The notes under the pieces are model-generated. The model was not told the origin of the DNA and ran no database searches. It saw only the letters and a program-made list of their open reading frames with translations. This document shows, piece after piece, positions 1 through 8,300 of a stretch of 8,927 nucleotides of DNA (position 1 is the first letter of the stretch; every line of letters starts with the position of its first letter). Position numbers and translations under genes: made by a program. The stretch comes from Oscillospiraceae bacterium (GTDB lineage Bacteria > Bacillota > Clostridia > Oscillospirales > Acutalibacteraceae): NCBI GenBank assembly GCA_003520555.1, contig DOUO01000111.1, positions 1 to 8,927 on the forward strand, read 5' to 3'.

Positions 1-1311
1 GATGAAAAAACCGCCGCGGAAATTTTTGCGGAAATGGAAAGCTTTGCTTCATACGCGTTCAATAAAAGCCACGCGGCGGCTTATTCGGAAATCTCATACA
101 AAACCGCGTGGCTGAAATGCCGCTATCCGCGTCAGTACATGGCTGCGCTTATGTCAAGCGTACTTGACAACCGTAACAAGCTTGCCGGGTATATAACGGA
201 CTGCAAACGAATGGGTATTGCGGTTTTGCCGCCAAGCGTAAACGAAAGCCACAAGGGCTTTGCGGTGAGCGGTAAAAACCTGCGTTACGGACTTCTTGCC
301 GTAAAAAATCTCGGCGCGCAGTTTATTGACGAAATAATCGGCGAGCGCGGACTTAAGCCGTACACCTCGCTATACGATTTTTGCAAACGCCTGTACGGCA
401 AAAACATGAACATCCGCGCGGTTGAAAGCCTGATAAAATGCGGCGCCTTTGATGGAATGGGCGCAAACCGCCGTCAGCTTCTTGCAGTCAGCAAAACCGT
501 GCTGGAGGATGTGGAATTTGAAGCGCGGCATAACTTAAACGGGCAAATCTCCTTCTTTGATTTGGACGGCGGCAATGCCGCAAAAAACGCCGACGGTCCG
601 TCTGTTCCCGACTTGCCGGAGTATTCGCGCGCGGAATTACTCCAAATGGAAAACGAAACCGCGGGAATGTATCTCAGCGGACACCCTGTTGACGACTATT
701 CCGATTTTGCGACGCTCATCAAAGCCGACAATGTCGGAGCGATTATCCGAAACGACGGCGGCCGTTACCGCGACGGTCAAAAGGCTTGCGTAGTGGGAAT
801 TATCGGCAAGGTCAGAACCCAGCTTACAAAAAGCACAAAAATGATGGCGTTTGTCACCGTTGACGACCGCTACGGTGTAATTGAAGCTATTATTTTCCCC
901 AACGTTTATGAAAAGTTCGGATTAATGCTCAACGAAAACAATGTCGTTGTGCTTCGCGGTACAGTCAGTGTAAGGGAGGATGAAGAGCCCAAGCTTATTT
1001 GCGACACCGCCGAACCTGCGCGCACGAACGCCGAATGTGCTCAAATGGGAAAAAAAGCCGCTCAGCCCAAGCCCGCGGCTTCGGAAAAACCGCCGGTTTT
1101 ATACCTGAGAATCGACGATTTGTACACCGACCTTTACCGCCGCGCTAAACGTGTGCTTGATATTTTTGAAGGAAAAACGCAGGTTGTGTTTTATCTTAAA
1201 AATCAGGGAAAGGCTGTTATGGCGCCAAGAACGCTTTGGACAGAGCTTAACGACGTAATGATAAACGAGCTGAAATATCAGCTCGGCGATGAAAATGTTG
1301 TTGTTAAGTGA
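1..1311 (+). CDS. dnaE: DNA polymerase III subunit alpha DnaE, C-terminal part (5' end outside window)
   Basis: Catalytic subunit of DNA polymerase III, which extends DNA at the replication fork. The frame is open from base 1, so the first ATG at 34 is internal. About 436 residues are visible. Seen here, in fragment numbering: the finger-region signature YAFNKSHAAAYS (18-29); a YGLLAVKNLG segment (96-105) and a helix-hairpin-helix-like stretch (about 135-162); QISFF at 182-186, which fits the internal beta-clamp binding motif QxxLF; the ENETAGMYLSGHP block; an OB-fold-like region (about 261-335); a Lys/Pro/Ala-rich linker (351-365); and a C-terminal domain (366-436). The PHP domain and the catalytic aspartates lie upstream of the window. 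The gene ends in tandem in-frame stops, TGA then TAA (1309-1314). The family call is certain; whether this is the main replicase or acts beside a PolC cannot be told from here. Confidence 0.97.
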   Translation, partial: DEKTAAEIFAEMESFASYAFNKSHAAAYSEISYKTAWLKCRYPRQYMAALMSSVLDNRNKLAGYITDCKRMGIAVLPPSVNESHKGFAVSGKNLRYGLLAVKNLGAQFIDEIIGERGLKPYTSLYDFCKRLYGKNMNIRAVESLIKCGAFDGMGANRRQLLAVSKTVLEDVEFEARHNLNGQISFFDLDGGNAAKNADGPSVPDLPEYSRAELLQMENETAGMYLSGHPVDDYSDFATLIKADNVGAIIRNDGGRYRDGQKACVVGIIGKVRTQLTKSTKMMAFVTVDDRYGVIEAIIFPNVYEKFGLMLNENNVVVLRGTVSVREDEEPKLICDTAEPARTNAECAQMGKKAAQPKPAASEKPPVLYLRIDDLYTDLYRRAKRVLDIFEGKTQVVFYLKNQGKAVMAPRTLWTELNDVMINELKYQLGDENVVVK

Positions 1312-1337
1312 TAATTTGTTTAACTGAATAAACCGTA

Positions 1338-1373
1338 AAAACCTGCCAATCATCTTAGTGAAAGGCAGGTTTT
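1338..1373 (+). terminator. Hairpin after dnaE: probable intrinsic terminator that also covers the spoIIR ribosome binding site
   Basis: The left arm AAAACCTGCC (1338-1347) pairs perfectly with the right arm GGCAGGTTTT (1364-1373). The 16-nt loop could form a further TCA/TGA pairing (1350-1352 with 1359-1361). The T-run of the right arm, followed by ATT, gives a short terminator-like U tract 27 bp after the dnaE stop codon. Because the left flank is A-rich, the reverse strand would also form a hairpin followed by T residues. The hairpin ends three bases before the spoIIR start codon and contains its only Shine-Dalgarno candidate, so it may act on translation as well as, or instead of, transcription. 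The structure is seen directly; its function is inferred. Confidence 0.75.
1367..1370 (+). promoter_or_regulatory. Weak ribosome binding site of spoIIR, inside the hairpin right arm
   Basis: AGGT at 1367-1370 lies 6 nt before the ATG at 1377 and is the only Shine-Dalgarno-like match at a suitable distance. An AAAGG at 1361-1365 is 11 nt away. Most or all of both would be paired when the 1338-1373 hairpin forms. The start itself is forced: the frame has a stop at 1359-1361, and there is no ATG, GTG or TTG between that stop and the conserved SpoIIR core other than ATG 1377. Confidence 0.55.
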
Positions 1374-1376
1374 ATT

Positions 1377-1967
1377 ATGCTCAAAATAGTTAAAGCGGCG
1401 TGCGTTGCGTTTGTACTTGCGGTAATTTATTCTGTTATTCCGTTTAACGCCGGTTGCCGTGAAATTTACACCGATGTTTTCAGATTTCATATACTCGCGA
1501 ATTCGGACTCCGCCGCGGATCAAAGCCTCAAGCTCAAGGTTCGCGACAGGGTTCTCAGCGAAACAAAAGCTCTCTTTAATTCAGCAAAAAGCAAGGAAGA
1601 AGCGCAAAATCTTGTGAGCGGCAAACTACAGTTCATAGCCGACGCCGCCTATGACGAGGTGCTCAAAAACGGCAGTGATTACAAGGTAACAGCGCAAATC
1701 ACAAACATGTATTTTAACACGCGCAAATATAAAAACTACACTCTGCCGCCGGGAATGTACGACGCACTGCGCGTAACAATCGGGAACGGGGAAGGGCATA
1801 ACTGGTGGTGCGTGATGTATCCGTCGCTGTGTTTGTCGCCTCAGCCGGACGAAGAGGCAAAACGCGCGCTTGACCAAAATGAATATGATGTTGTTCACGA
1901 GGAAAAAACAGAATACAAATTCAAAATAATTGAATTTTTTGAAAAAATCCGTTCATTTTTTACCTAA
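1377..1967 (+). CDS. spoIIR: Stage II sporulation protein R (SpoIIR)
   Basis: Intercompartmental signalling protein of endospore formation. In the studied Bacillus system it is made in the forespore under sigma-F, exported into the space between the two membranes, and needed for SpoIIGA to cleave pro-sigma-E in the mother cell. The 196-residue product has a hydrophobic N-terminal segment (about 5-24) that fits a signal peptide or membrane anchor. It then carries the family's FRFHILANSDS block (35-45) with the following LKLKVRD, and the late block LRVTIGNGEGHNWWCVMYPSLC (131-152) with Cys145 and Cys152. The C-terminus is short, charged and amphipathic. It is slightly shorter than the Bacillus protein, mostly at the ends. 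I could not find a convincing sigma-F promoter in the 65 bp upstream. Any transcript starting upstream of 1338 would have to pass the hairpin. Confidence 0.95.
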   Translation: MLKIVKAACVAFVLAVIYSVIPFNAGCREIYTDVFRFHILANSDSAADQSLKLKVRDRVLSETKALFNSAKSKEEAQNLVSGKLQFIADAAYDEVLKNGSDYKVTAQITNMYFNTRKYKNYTLPPGMYDALRVTIGNGEGHNWWCVMYPSLCLSPQPDEEAKRALDQNEYDVVHEEKTEYKFKIIEFFEKIRSFFT

Positions 1968-1992
1968 GTCCTTTAAATGACACAATGTACTG

Positions 1993-2001
1993 TGGTATAA
2001 T
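1993..2001 (+). promoter_or_regulatory. Extended -10 promoter for addBA
   Basis: TGGTATAAT at 1993-2001 combines a perfect TATAAT hexamer (1996-2001) with the TGn extension, the strongest housekeeping-type -10 in the gaps of this window. The -35 is poor: TTAAAT at 1973-1978 gives a 17-bp spacer with only three consensus matches, whereas ATGACA at 1977-1982 matches better but is only 13 bp away. Extended -10 promoters often tolerate a weak -35. Transcription would start near 2008, leaving a leader of roughly 37 nt before addB. The site lies 26 bp after the spoIIR stop. No SOS (LexA-type) operator was recognised beside it. Confidence 0.65.
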
Positions 2002-2031
2002 ATATTTATTGAATCAAAAATTTTTAGGCGC

Positions 2032-2037
2032 AAGGTG
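2032..2037 (+). promoter_or_regulatory. Ribosome binding site that fixes the addB start
   Basis: AAGGTG (2032-2037), containing the anti-SD-complementary AGGTG, lies 7 nt before ATG 2045. The earlier in-frame ATG at 1985 lies upstream of the -10 box and has no ribosome binding site, so it is unlikely to be the start. Confidence 0.75.
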
Positions 2038-2044
2038 TAAAATT

Positions 2045-5000
2045 ATGCTGAAATTCATTTTAGGCCGTTCGGGAAGCGGCAAAACCACATATATTTACAA
2101 CCAAATAAAACAGCGCGTTACAAACGCTGATGATAAAATCATAATGCTTGTGCCCGACCAAAGCACTTTTGAAACCGAAAAGGATTTTCTTGACGTACTC
2201 GGCGCCCGCCTTTCAAAAAACGTAACTGTTCTCGGCTTTGAAGGCCTGTGCCGCCATGTTTTTGAGGCTTCCTCAAACATTCCGCAAAACCTTATTGACG
2301 ACGGTACGCGCGCGGTGCTTATGAGTCTTGCGCTTGAACAGCTCAGCGAAAAGCTGAATGTTTTAAGCGCGGGTTCAAACCCGGGCGTAACCGACCTTAT
2401 GCTGCACACACTGAAGGAGTGCAAAAAAAACGGCGTTACAGCAGATATGCTTAAAAATGCCGCCGTAAAAACCGACGACGGCTCGCTTAAAGCAAAGCTT
2501 GAGGAAACAGCGCTGGTGTTCGAAACCTTTGACGCCCTTGTTAATCAAAGCTACATCGACCCACTTGATAACCTTGCAAGAGCCGAGCTGATTATTTTAA
2601 AGAATAACGAGCTCTTTAAAAATACCGTTCTCTATGTAGATTCATTCAGCGGCTTTACCTCTGTTCAGCTCAGAATTCTTCGGCTGCTGTTAAACCGCAG
2701 CCGCGAGGCGTATATAAGCCTTACCCTTGACCCCGAAACGGGAAACGAGGAGGTTTTTGACACAACAAACCGCAGTATGCGCGCAATAATTAATCTTGCG
2801 AAGCGTGACTTAATTCCCGTAAAGGCTCCGGTTAAGCTTACAGGTCAACCGCGGTTCGGCAACGACGAGCTTAAAGCCGTGGAAGCATGGTCTTACCGCT
2901 TTGCAAAGTCGCCTGTGAAGGGTGAACCCGAATATATTACTTTGTACGCCGCCAACGATATTTATGACGAGTGCGAATTTACCGCGCGTAAAATCAAGCA
3001 TATGATAATTGAGGACGGCTGTCTTTACTCCGACATAGCGGTAATTTGCAATGACCTTGCGCCCTACAGCGGAGTCATTCAGTCTGTTTTTGACAAATAT
3101 GAAATCCCGTATTTCACCGATGACAGCCGCGACCCTTCCGTTACTCCGCCAATCCGCCTGGTCAACTCCGTTTTCAGACTGATATTAAACGGCTTCAGGC
3201 GCGAGGACGTACTTGCGTATTTAAAAACAGGGCTTACTCAAAATTCTTTAGAAGAAATTTCTGCTTTTGAAAACTACATATATATTTGGAACATAAACGG
3301 AAAAGGTTTTTATAACGAGTTTACGCAAAATCCGCGTGGTTTTTCGGAAACGTTTACCGAAGCCGACAGGGAAGAGCTGAGCGTTGCTGAGCGTGTACGC
3401 CGTTCCTTTGCCGTTCCGCTTCTTAAATTCCGCGAGGAAATCAAGGATAAAACAGGGGAGGAAATCAGCCGGCTTTTATACCTGCTTTTGCTCGACCTCA
3501 AGGTTCCCGAAGCGCTTAAATCAATGTGCGCTAAGCTTGATAAAATTGATAAAACAGGTGACAGTGAGGAGCTTCTCAGAATGTGGGCAATGCTCATGGC
3601 ATGTCTTGACAAAACCGTTGCCGCCGTGGGTAATTTCAGGCTCAGCCCTAATCGCTATTATGAACTGCTTTCAATTCAAACCGGAGCGATTGAGTTTATG
3701 AAAATCCCCCAAACGGCCGATTGCGTAAATATTACCACCTCGCAAAGAGTGCGAAACTCCACGCAAAAAATCAGCTTCTTAATCGGCTGTAACGACGGTG
3801 TATTTCCTGCCGTACCGCATACGTCCGGGTTGTTTTCGGCTTATGAGTTAAAGCTTTTGAGCAACGCTGATGTAAAAATCAGCGACGATTTTTCAGACCT
3901 TGCAAACCTTGAAACCTTTATGACTTATTCTTGCCTTTCTTCCGCGTCTGAAAGACTGTTTATAAGTTGTCCGCTTGTCGGCGCAAAAGGAGAATCCCTT
4001 TCGCCTTCATCAATTTTCAGTGAAGTTATTGCAATATTTCCCGACGCTCCAACGCTTTCGCGCGATGACTTTGACGACCGCGCCGAGGCTATGCTTGCAG
4101 TTTTGCCTGCGTTTGAGGAATACGCAAAATCACTCGGTGAAAACGAAACCGAGCTTTCGGGACTCGGCGAATATTTTTTATCGGACAGCCGCTTTTCGCC
4201 AAAAGCCGAGGCGGTCAGGCGCGCCTTAACAAACAAACCTTTCGCAATTGAAAATCTTAAAAACGCCGAAAAGCTTTTCGGAAAAGACTTAACAATCTCG
4301 GCGTCGCAAATTGAAAAATTCAGTCTGTGCCGCTTTGCGTACTTCTGCAACTATGGTCTGCGCGCGCGCGAAAGGCTAAAGGCGGAAATCAATCAAATGG
4401 AATACGGCACGCTGGTGCATTATGTGCTTGAAAAATTCTTCACTGAATATTCTAAAAAAGAATATTCATCAATGAATGATAAGACACTTTCAGGTTTTAT
4501 CAGCAAAACCATCGAAATTTATCTTGAAGAATATTTCGGCGGCTCAGAGCAAAAATCAAACTCGTTTTTGTACAAGCTTGAAATGCTCCGCCGCAATTTG
4601 CTTCTGCTGCTCAGGCATTTGGTTGACGAGCTAAGCGCAAGCGATTTCGCCGTTGCCGACTGCGAGCTCGGCATCGGCACCGATATTCCGGCTTACACTA
4701 TCTTACTTCCAACAGGACATAAAATTGCCGTTTGCGGCAGCGTTGACCGCGTTGATTTGCTTAAACACGACGGCGCGTCCTTCGTGCGCGTTGTTGATTA
4801 CAAAACCGGGTCAAAGGAGTTCAAGCTTTCGGACATCCTATACGGTCTTAATTTGCAAATGCTTTTGTACCTTAACTCAATCAATAAAAACGGTGATCGG
4901 CGTTACGGCGCAACAACTCCCGCCGGGATTCTTTACATGCCCGCGGGCGTACCGGTTATTTCCGCCGATAATCTTACAGAGGAGCAGATAAATAAGAAAA

Positions 5001-5383
5001 TCAGCGATAATTACAAAATGAACGGACTCTTGCTTGACGACGCGCGTGTAATAAAGGGCATGGACAAAACCGAGTCCGCAACCTACATTCCGGTCAAAAT
5101 AAAGGACGGCAAGCCAAGCTCATCAAAAAGCCTCGCTACACTTGAGCAGTTCGGAAAAATATTTAAAAAGCTTGACCTGATTATTGCGCAAATGGGCAGA
5201 GAGCTTTACGGCGGAAAAATTGAAGCTTCGCCCGTAAAGGGCGCGCACGACGCCTGCGAATACTGTCCTTATGACAGTGTTTGCGCTTACCGCATGAGCG
5301 AAGCGCGAAACACCTTCGGCGTTGACAACGCTGAGGTTTATAAAATGCTTGATGATGAAAAGGAGGCTCAGGAAAATGCCTGA
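2045..5383 (+). CDS. addB: Helicase-exonuclease AddAB, subunit AddB
   Basis: AddB partners AddA to unwind and resect double-strand DNA ends for RecA-dependent recombination. In the known complex it recognises Chi and its nuclease cuts the 5' strand. The start at 2045 gives 1112 residues, close to the Bacillus protein of about 1,170. Seen: an N-terminal Walker A, GRSGSGKT (7-14), directly after the start as is typical of the family; the central block QRVRNSTQKISFLIGCNDGVFP (567-588); and a C-terminal RecB-like nuclease with GTLVH (His792), VDRVD (Asp901), DYKTG (Asp918, Lys920) and the Gln938 region. The four iron-sulfur staple cysteines that clamp this domain are present: Cys762 in SLCRFAYF, then Cys1071, Cys1074 and Cys1080 in CEYCPYDSVC. 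In Bacillus, AddB is not an active helicase despite its intact Walker A. The 20 extra N-terminal residues obtained from ATG 1985 show no family resemblance and overlap the promoter. The 3' end overlaps addA by 8 bp. Confidence 0.97.
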   Translation: MLKFILGRSGSGKTTYIYNQIKQRVTNADDKIIMLVPDQSTFETEKDFLDVLGARLSKNVTVLGFEGLCRHVFEASSNIPQNLIDDGTRAVLMSLALEQLSEKLNVLSAGSNPGVTDLMLHTLKECKKNGVTADMLKNAAVKTDDGSLKAKLEETALVFETFDALVNQSYIDPLDNLARAELIILKNNELFKNTVLYVDSFSGFTSVQLRILRLLLNRSREAYISLTLDPETGNEEVFDTTNRSMRAIINLAKRDLIPVKAPVKLTGQPRFGNDELKAVEAWSYRFAKSPVKGEPEYITLYAANDIYDECEFTARKIKHMIIEDGCLYSDIAVICNDLAPYSGVIQSVFDKYEIPYFTDDSRDPSVTPPIRLVNSVFRLILNGFRREDVLAYLKTGLTQNSLEEISAFENYIYIWNINGKGFYNEFTQNPRGFSETFTEADREELSVAERVRRSFAVPLLKFREEIKDKTGEEISRLLYLLLLDLKVPEALKSMCAKLDKIDKTGDSEELLRMWAMLMACLDKTVAAVGNFRLSPNRYYELLSIQTGAIEFMKIPQTADCVNITTSQRVRNSTQKISFLIGCNDGVFPAVPHTSGLFSAYELKLLSNADVKISDDFSDLANLETFMTYSCLSSASERLFISCPLVGAKGESLSPSSIFSEVIAIFPDAPTLSRDDFDDRAEAMLAVLPAFEEYAKSLGENETELSGLGEYFLSDSRFSPKAEAVRRALTNKPFAIENLKNAEKLFGKDLTISASQIEKFSLCRFAYFCNYGLRARERLKAEINQMEYGTLVHYVLEKFFTEYSKKEYSSMNDKTLSGFISKTIEIYLEEYFGGSEQKSNSFLYKLEMLRRNLLLLLRHLVDELSASDFAVADCELGIGTDIPAYTILLPTGHKIAVCGSVDRVDLLKHDGASFVRVVDYKTGSKEFKLSDILYGLNLQMLLYLNSINKNGDRRYGATTPAGILYMPAGVPVISADNLTEEQINKKISDNYKMNGLLLDDARVIKGMDKTESATYIPVKIKDGKPSSSKSLATLEQFGKIFKKLDLIIAQMGRELYGGKIEASPVKGAHDACEYCPYDSVCAYRMSEARNTFGVDNAEVYKMLDDEKEAQENA
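4444..4468 (+). repeat. Perfect inverted repeat inside addB
   Basis: TGAATATTCT (4444-4453) and AGAATATTCA (4459-4468) form 10-bp arms around an AAAAA loop. The octamer GAATATTC occurs twice within it (4445-4452 and 4460-4467) and is itself palindromic. In addB it encodes the small peptide repeat EYSKKEYS, in the nuclease domain between the GTLVH motif and Asp901. It is AT-rich and lacks a following T run, so it is not a terminator. Function unknown; it could be chance plus codon choice. Confidence 0.6.
4446..4464 (+). repeat. 19-nt direct repeat, copy 1 (in addB)
   Basis: AATATTCTAAAAAAGAATA is identical to 6423-6441 in addA. Here the codons read gaa tat tct aaa aaa gaa tat, giving EYSKKEY, a different frame from the second copy. 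The identity is therefore in DNA and not in protein. Confidence 0.7.
5361..5366 (+). promoter_or_regulatory. Strong ribosome binding site of addA within the addB 3' end
   Basis: AGGAGG at 5361-5366 is a full consensus Shine-Dalgarno sequence 9 nt before the addA ATG at 5376. It lies inside the last codons of addB. Together with the 8-bp gene overlap this suggests translational coupling, which would help keep the two subunits balanced. Confidence 0.85.
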
Positions 5384-8300
5384 ATGGACAAATGAACAGC
5401 GGCAGGCAATTTACGCCTCGGGCGGTTCGGTGCTTGTGTCCGCCGCGGCAGGCTCGGGTAAAACCGCCGTGCTTGTCGAACGTGTAATCAAGCTTATTAC
5501 GCGTGAGGAAAACCCGATTGACGCCGACAGACTTCTCATCGTTACCTTCACTCGCGACGCCGCCGCGGAAATGCAGCAGCGTATTTCCGACGCGCTTACA
5601 AAGCTGCTTGAGGCAGACCCGTACAATCCGCGTCTTTTGCGTCAGCGCCGTCTTTTGTATAACGCTTCAATATCAACAATCGACAGTTTTTGCGCAAATA
5701 TTATTCGCGAATACTTCCATACTCTTGAAATTGAGCCAAACTTCCGCGCCGCCGAACAAACAGAGCTTGAGCTGCTTCAAACCGAAGCTATGGATACGGC
5801 TGTCGAAGCGTTTTACGATAAAAACTCCGACGGCTTTAAGCTGCTGCTTGACGCTTTTTCCGGCAAAGAGGGCGACCTTAACCTGCGCAGAACCGTACTG
5901 AGAATATGTGAATTTCTTGATACTCAGCCCTTTCCGGAGCAGTGGCTTGACAACATGCTCATGGAATATAAAAAAGGCGACGTCTTAAGCTCTGTTTGGG
6001 GGCAAATCATTTACGACTACGCCCACTCCGCGCTGAATCACGGAATAACCCTTTGCGAAAGCTCATTGCTTGTTTTAAAAAACGAGGGTGACGAAAAGTT
6101 AAGCGAAAAGCTCCGTCCCGTAATTGAGGACGATTTAAGTTATTTTACGACCGTCCAAAAGAACCTGCTGGGAAAAAAGTGGGACAATGCGGTAGGCAGT
6201 TTAAATTCCTACGCGCTCAAAAGGCTTTCAACTCCGCGCGGCTACAAGGAAAACCCGGCAAAGCTTTCCGTTGCCTCAAACCGCGAAGAATTCAAGTCCG
6301 CTAACGAAAAGCTCAAACGTGTATTTTGCCGCACCGAAGCGCAAGCAAAGGACGAAATCGACGAGCTCTACCTGATTGTACGCGAGCTTTTTGCGCTTGT
6401 TTTAAGATACATTGATGAATTAAATATTCTAAAAAAGAATAAAAACATTCTTACCTTCGCCGATACCGAGCTGCTGACCGTCAGGCTTCTGGCGCGTTCA
6501 AACGGTATGGGCGGTTACATAAAAACGCCGCAGGCTCATGAAATTTCAAAGCGTTTCGACGCGATTATCGTCGATGAATTTCAGGATGTAAACGACGTTC
6601 AGGATTTAATATTCAACTGTGTTTCTACCAACGAAGAAAACCTTTTTGCTGTGGGAGACGTAAAGCAGAGTATTTACGGCTTCCGTCAGGCAAAGCCCAA
6701 AATTTTTATTGACCGCCGCCAAAGCTACAACCGCTACGATGAAGAAAAGCAAAATTTTCCTGCCGCTGTAATTCTTGACAAAAATTTCAGAAGCCGCAGG
6801 GAGGTTTGCGACTCCGTTAATTTTGTTTTTTCACGCCTGATGAGGCAGGACTGCGCGGGAATGGAATACACCGATGATGAAAAATTAAACGTCGGGGCCA
6901 AGTATCCCGAGTGTGAAAACCGTGAAACTGAAATTTCTTTAATAGAAAAATCAGCCTTTGGCAACGCGGAAACTCCTCAACTTGAAGCCACTTATATCGC
7001 AAGCCGAATCAAACAGCTCATGGGCGAAGGCTTTACCGTGTCAAAGGACGGCAAAAGCCGCCGCGCTACCTTCGGAGACTTTGCGGTAATAATGCGCAGT
7101 CCCAAATCGGTTGCGGGCGCGTATGTTGAAACGCTTATTCAAAACGGCGTCCCGGCATACAGCGAGGAAAGCGAAAGCGCGTTTGAATCTGTTGAGGTAA
7201 AGGTCATTTTAAATTTGATGCGAATTATTGATAACCCGGTTCAGGATATTCCCTTACTTAGCGTGCTTTGCAGTCCGCTTTACGGCTTTACGCCCGATGA
7301 ACTTGCCGAAATGCGTTCGGGCAGCCGCAAAATCCCGCTTTATCATTCGCTTAAAAAGTACGCGGAAAACAATGAAAAAGCCGCCGCTTTTTTGTCCGAG
7401 CTTGACGCGCTGCGCGAATGTTCATACAACTGCGCCATAGACGAGCTTGTCGGTAAAATTTATGAGACAACCTCAATTTCCGCCGTCACATCCGCTGTAC
7501 GCGGAGGTGAAAGACCGCTTGCAAATCTAAACTTGCTTCGAGGTTACGCTCAAAGCTACCGGGCAGGCGGTTATAAAACCCTAAGTGATTTTATCGGCTT
7601 TATTGACCGTGTTATTGACAATAAAACCGAGCTGCCGTCGGATTCAACCGCTGACGCAGCCGCGCTTAACGGCGTTCGTGTGCTCAGCGTTCACAAGTCC
7701 AAGGGACTTGAATATCCTGTATGCTTTCTTGCAGGCACTGCCAAAAGGTTCAATAAAACCGATCTCAAAAGCGATGTGCTTATCGACAGCCGCGCAGGGC
7801 TTGGAATTAAGCGCAAAAAGGGCGTTTGCCGCTATGACACCCTGCCGCGAATCGCCGTCGAAATTGAAATCGAGCGAAACGAAATTGCCGAGGAGCTCAG
7901 GGTATTGTACGTCGCCCTTACCCGCGCGAGGGAAAAGCTTATTGTTGTGGGAACAATGGCAAAAACCGACAGCTTTATCGAAAAAACCTTGTCAAAGCTT
8001 GCAATGGGTAAAATAATTGAGCCGTACACGGTTTCAAACAGCGGTACCATTTTTGAATGGATTGCGCTTTGCGCGCTGGCAAACCCCTCAACGCGCGGAC
8101 AGATGAATTCCCGTGCAGGAAATATTATTTTAAACGAGAATTATCCTGAATGGAAATTTAATCATATCAAAACCGAAGCCGGGCTTATGGCCTTAAACGG
8201 CTCGGAACAATCCGAGGAAAGCGCCGCCGGCTCGGAAGTTTTACCTTCGGAAGTCACAAAAGACCGTAAAACAGATGTTAATTACGCTCGGCTTTTAAAA

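Noticed and set aside
1266..1285. 8-bp perfect hairpin CGAGCTGA/TCAGCTCG with an AATA loop near the end of dnaE.
   Set aside because: It is inside coding sequence and has no T run after it. About one such short-loop 8-bp hairpin is expected by chance in a window of this size.
1311..1377. Sigma-F type promoter for spoIIR; GAATA at 1326-1330 resembles a -35.
   Set aside because: No GG-containing -10 element lies at the right spacing, so I cannot support a promoter here.
1443..1457. Cys27 of SpoIIR after a hydrophobic N-terminus, suggesting a lipoprotein.
   Set aside because: The sequence before Cys27 is F-N-A-G; Asn at the -3 position does not fit the lipobox. An ordinary signal peptide or anchor is more likely.
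1931..1960. A/T mirror ATTTTTTGAAAAAAT and T run at the end of spoIIR as a terminator.
   Set aside because: It has no GC pairs in the stem and is entirely inside coding sequence for the conserved-style C-terminus; too weak to call.
1985..2044. Longer AddB start at ATG 1985, adding 20 residues.
   Set aside because: The ATG lies upstream of the -10 box, has no ribosome binding site, and the extension does not resemble AddB N-termini.
4360..4370. Alternating GC tract (GC x5) in addB, possible Z-DNA.
   Set aside because: It is short and explained by codons for Arg-Ala-Arg beside the first Fe-S cysteine region.
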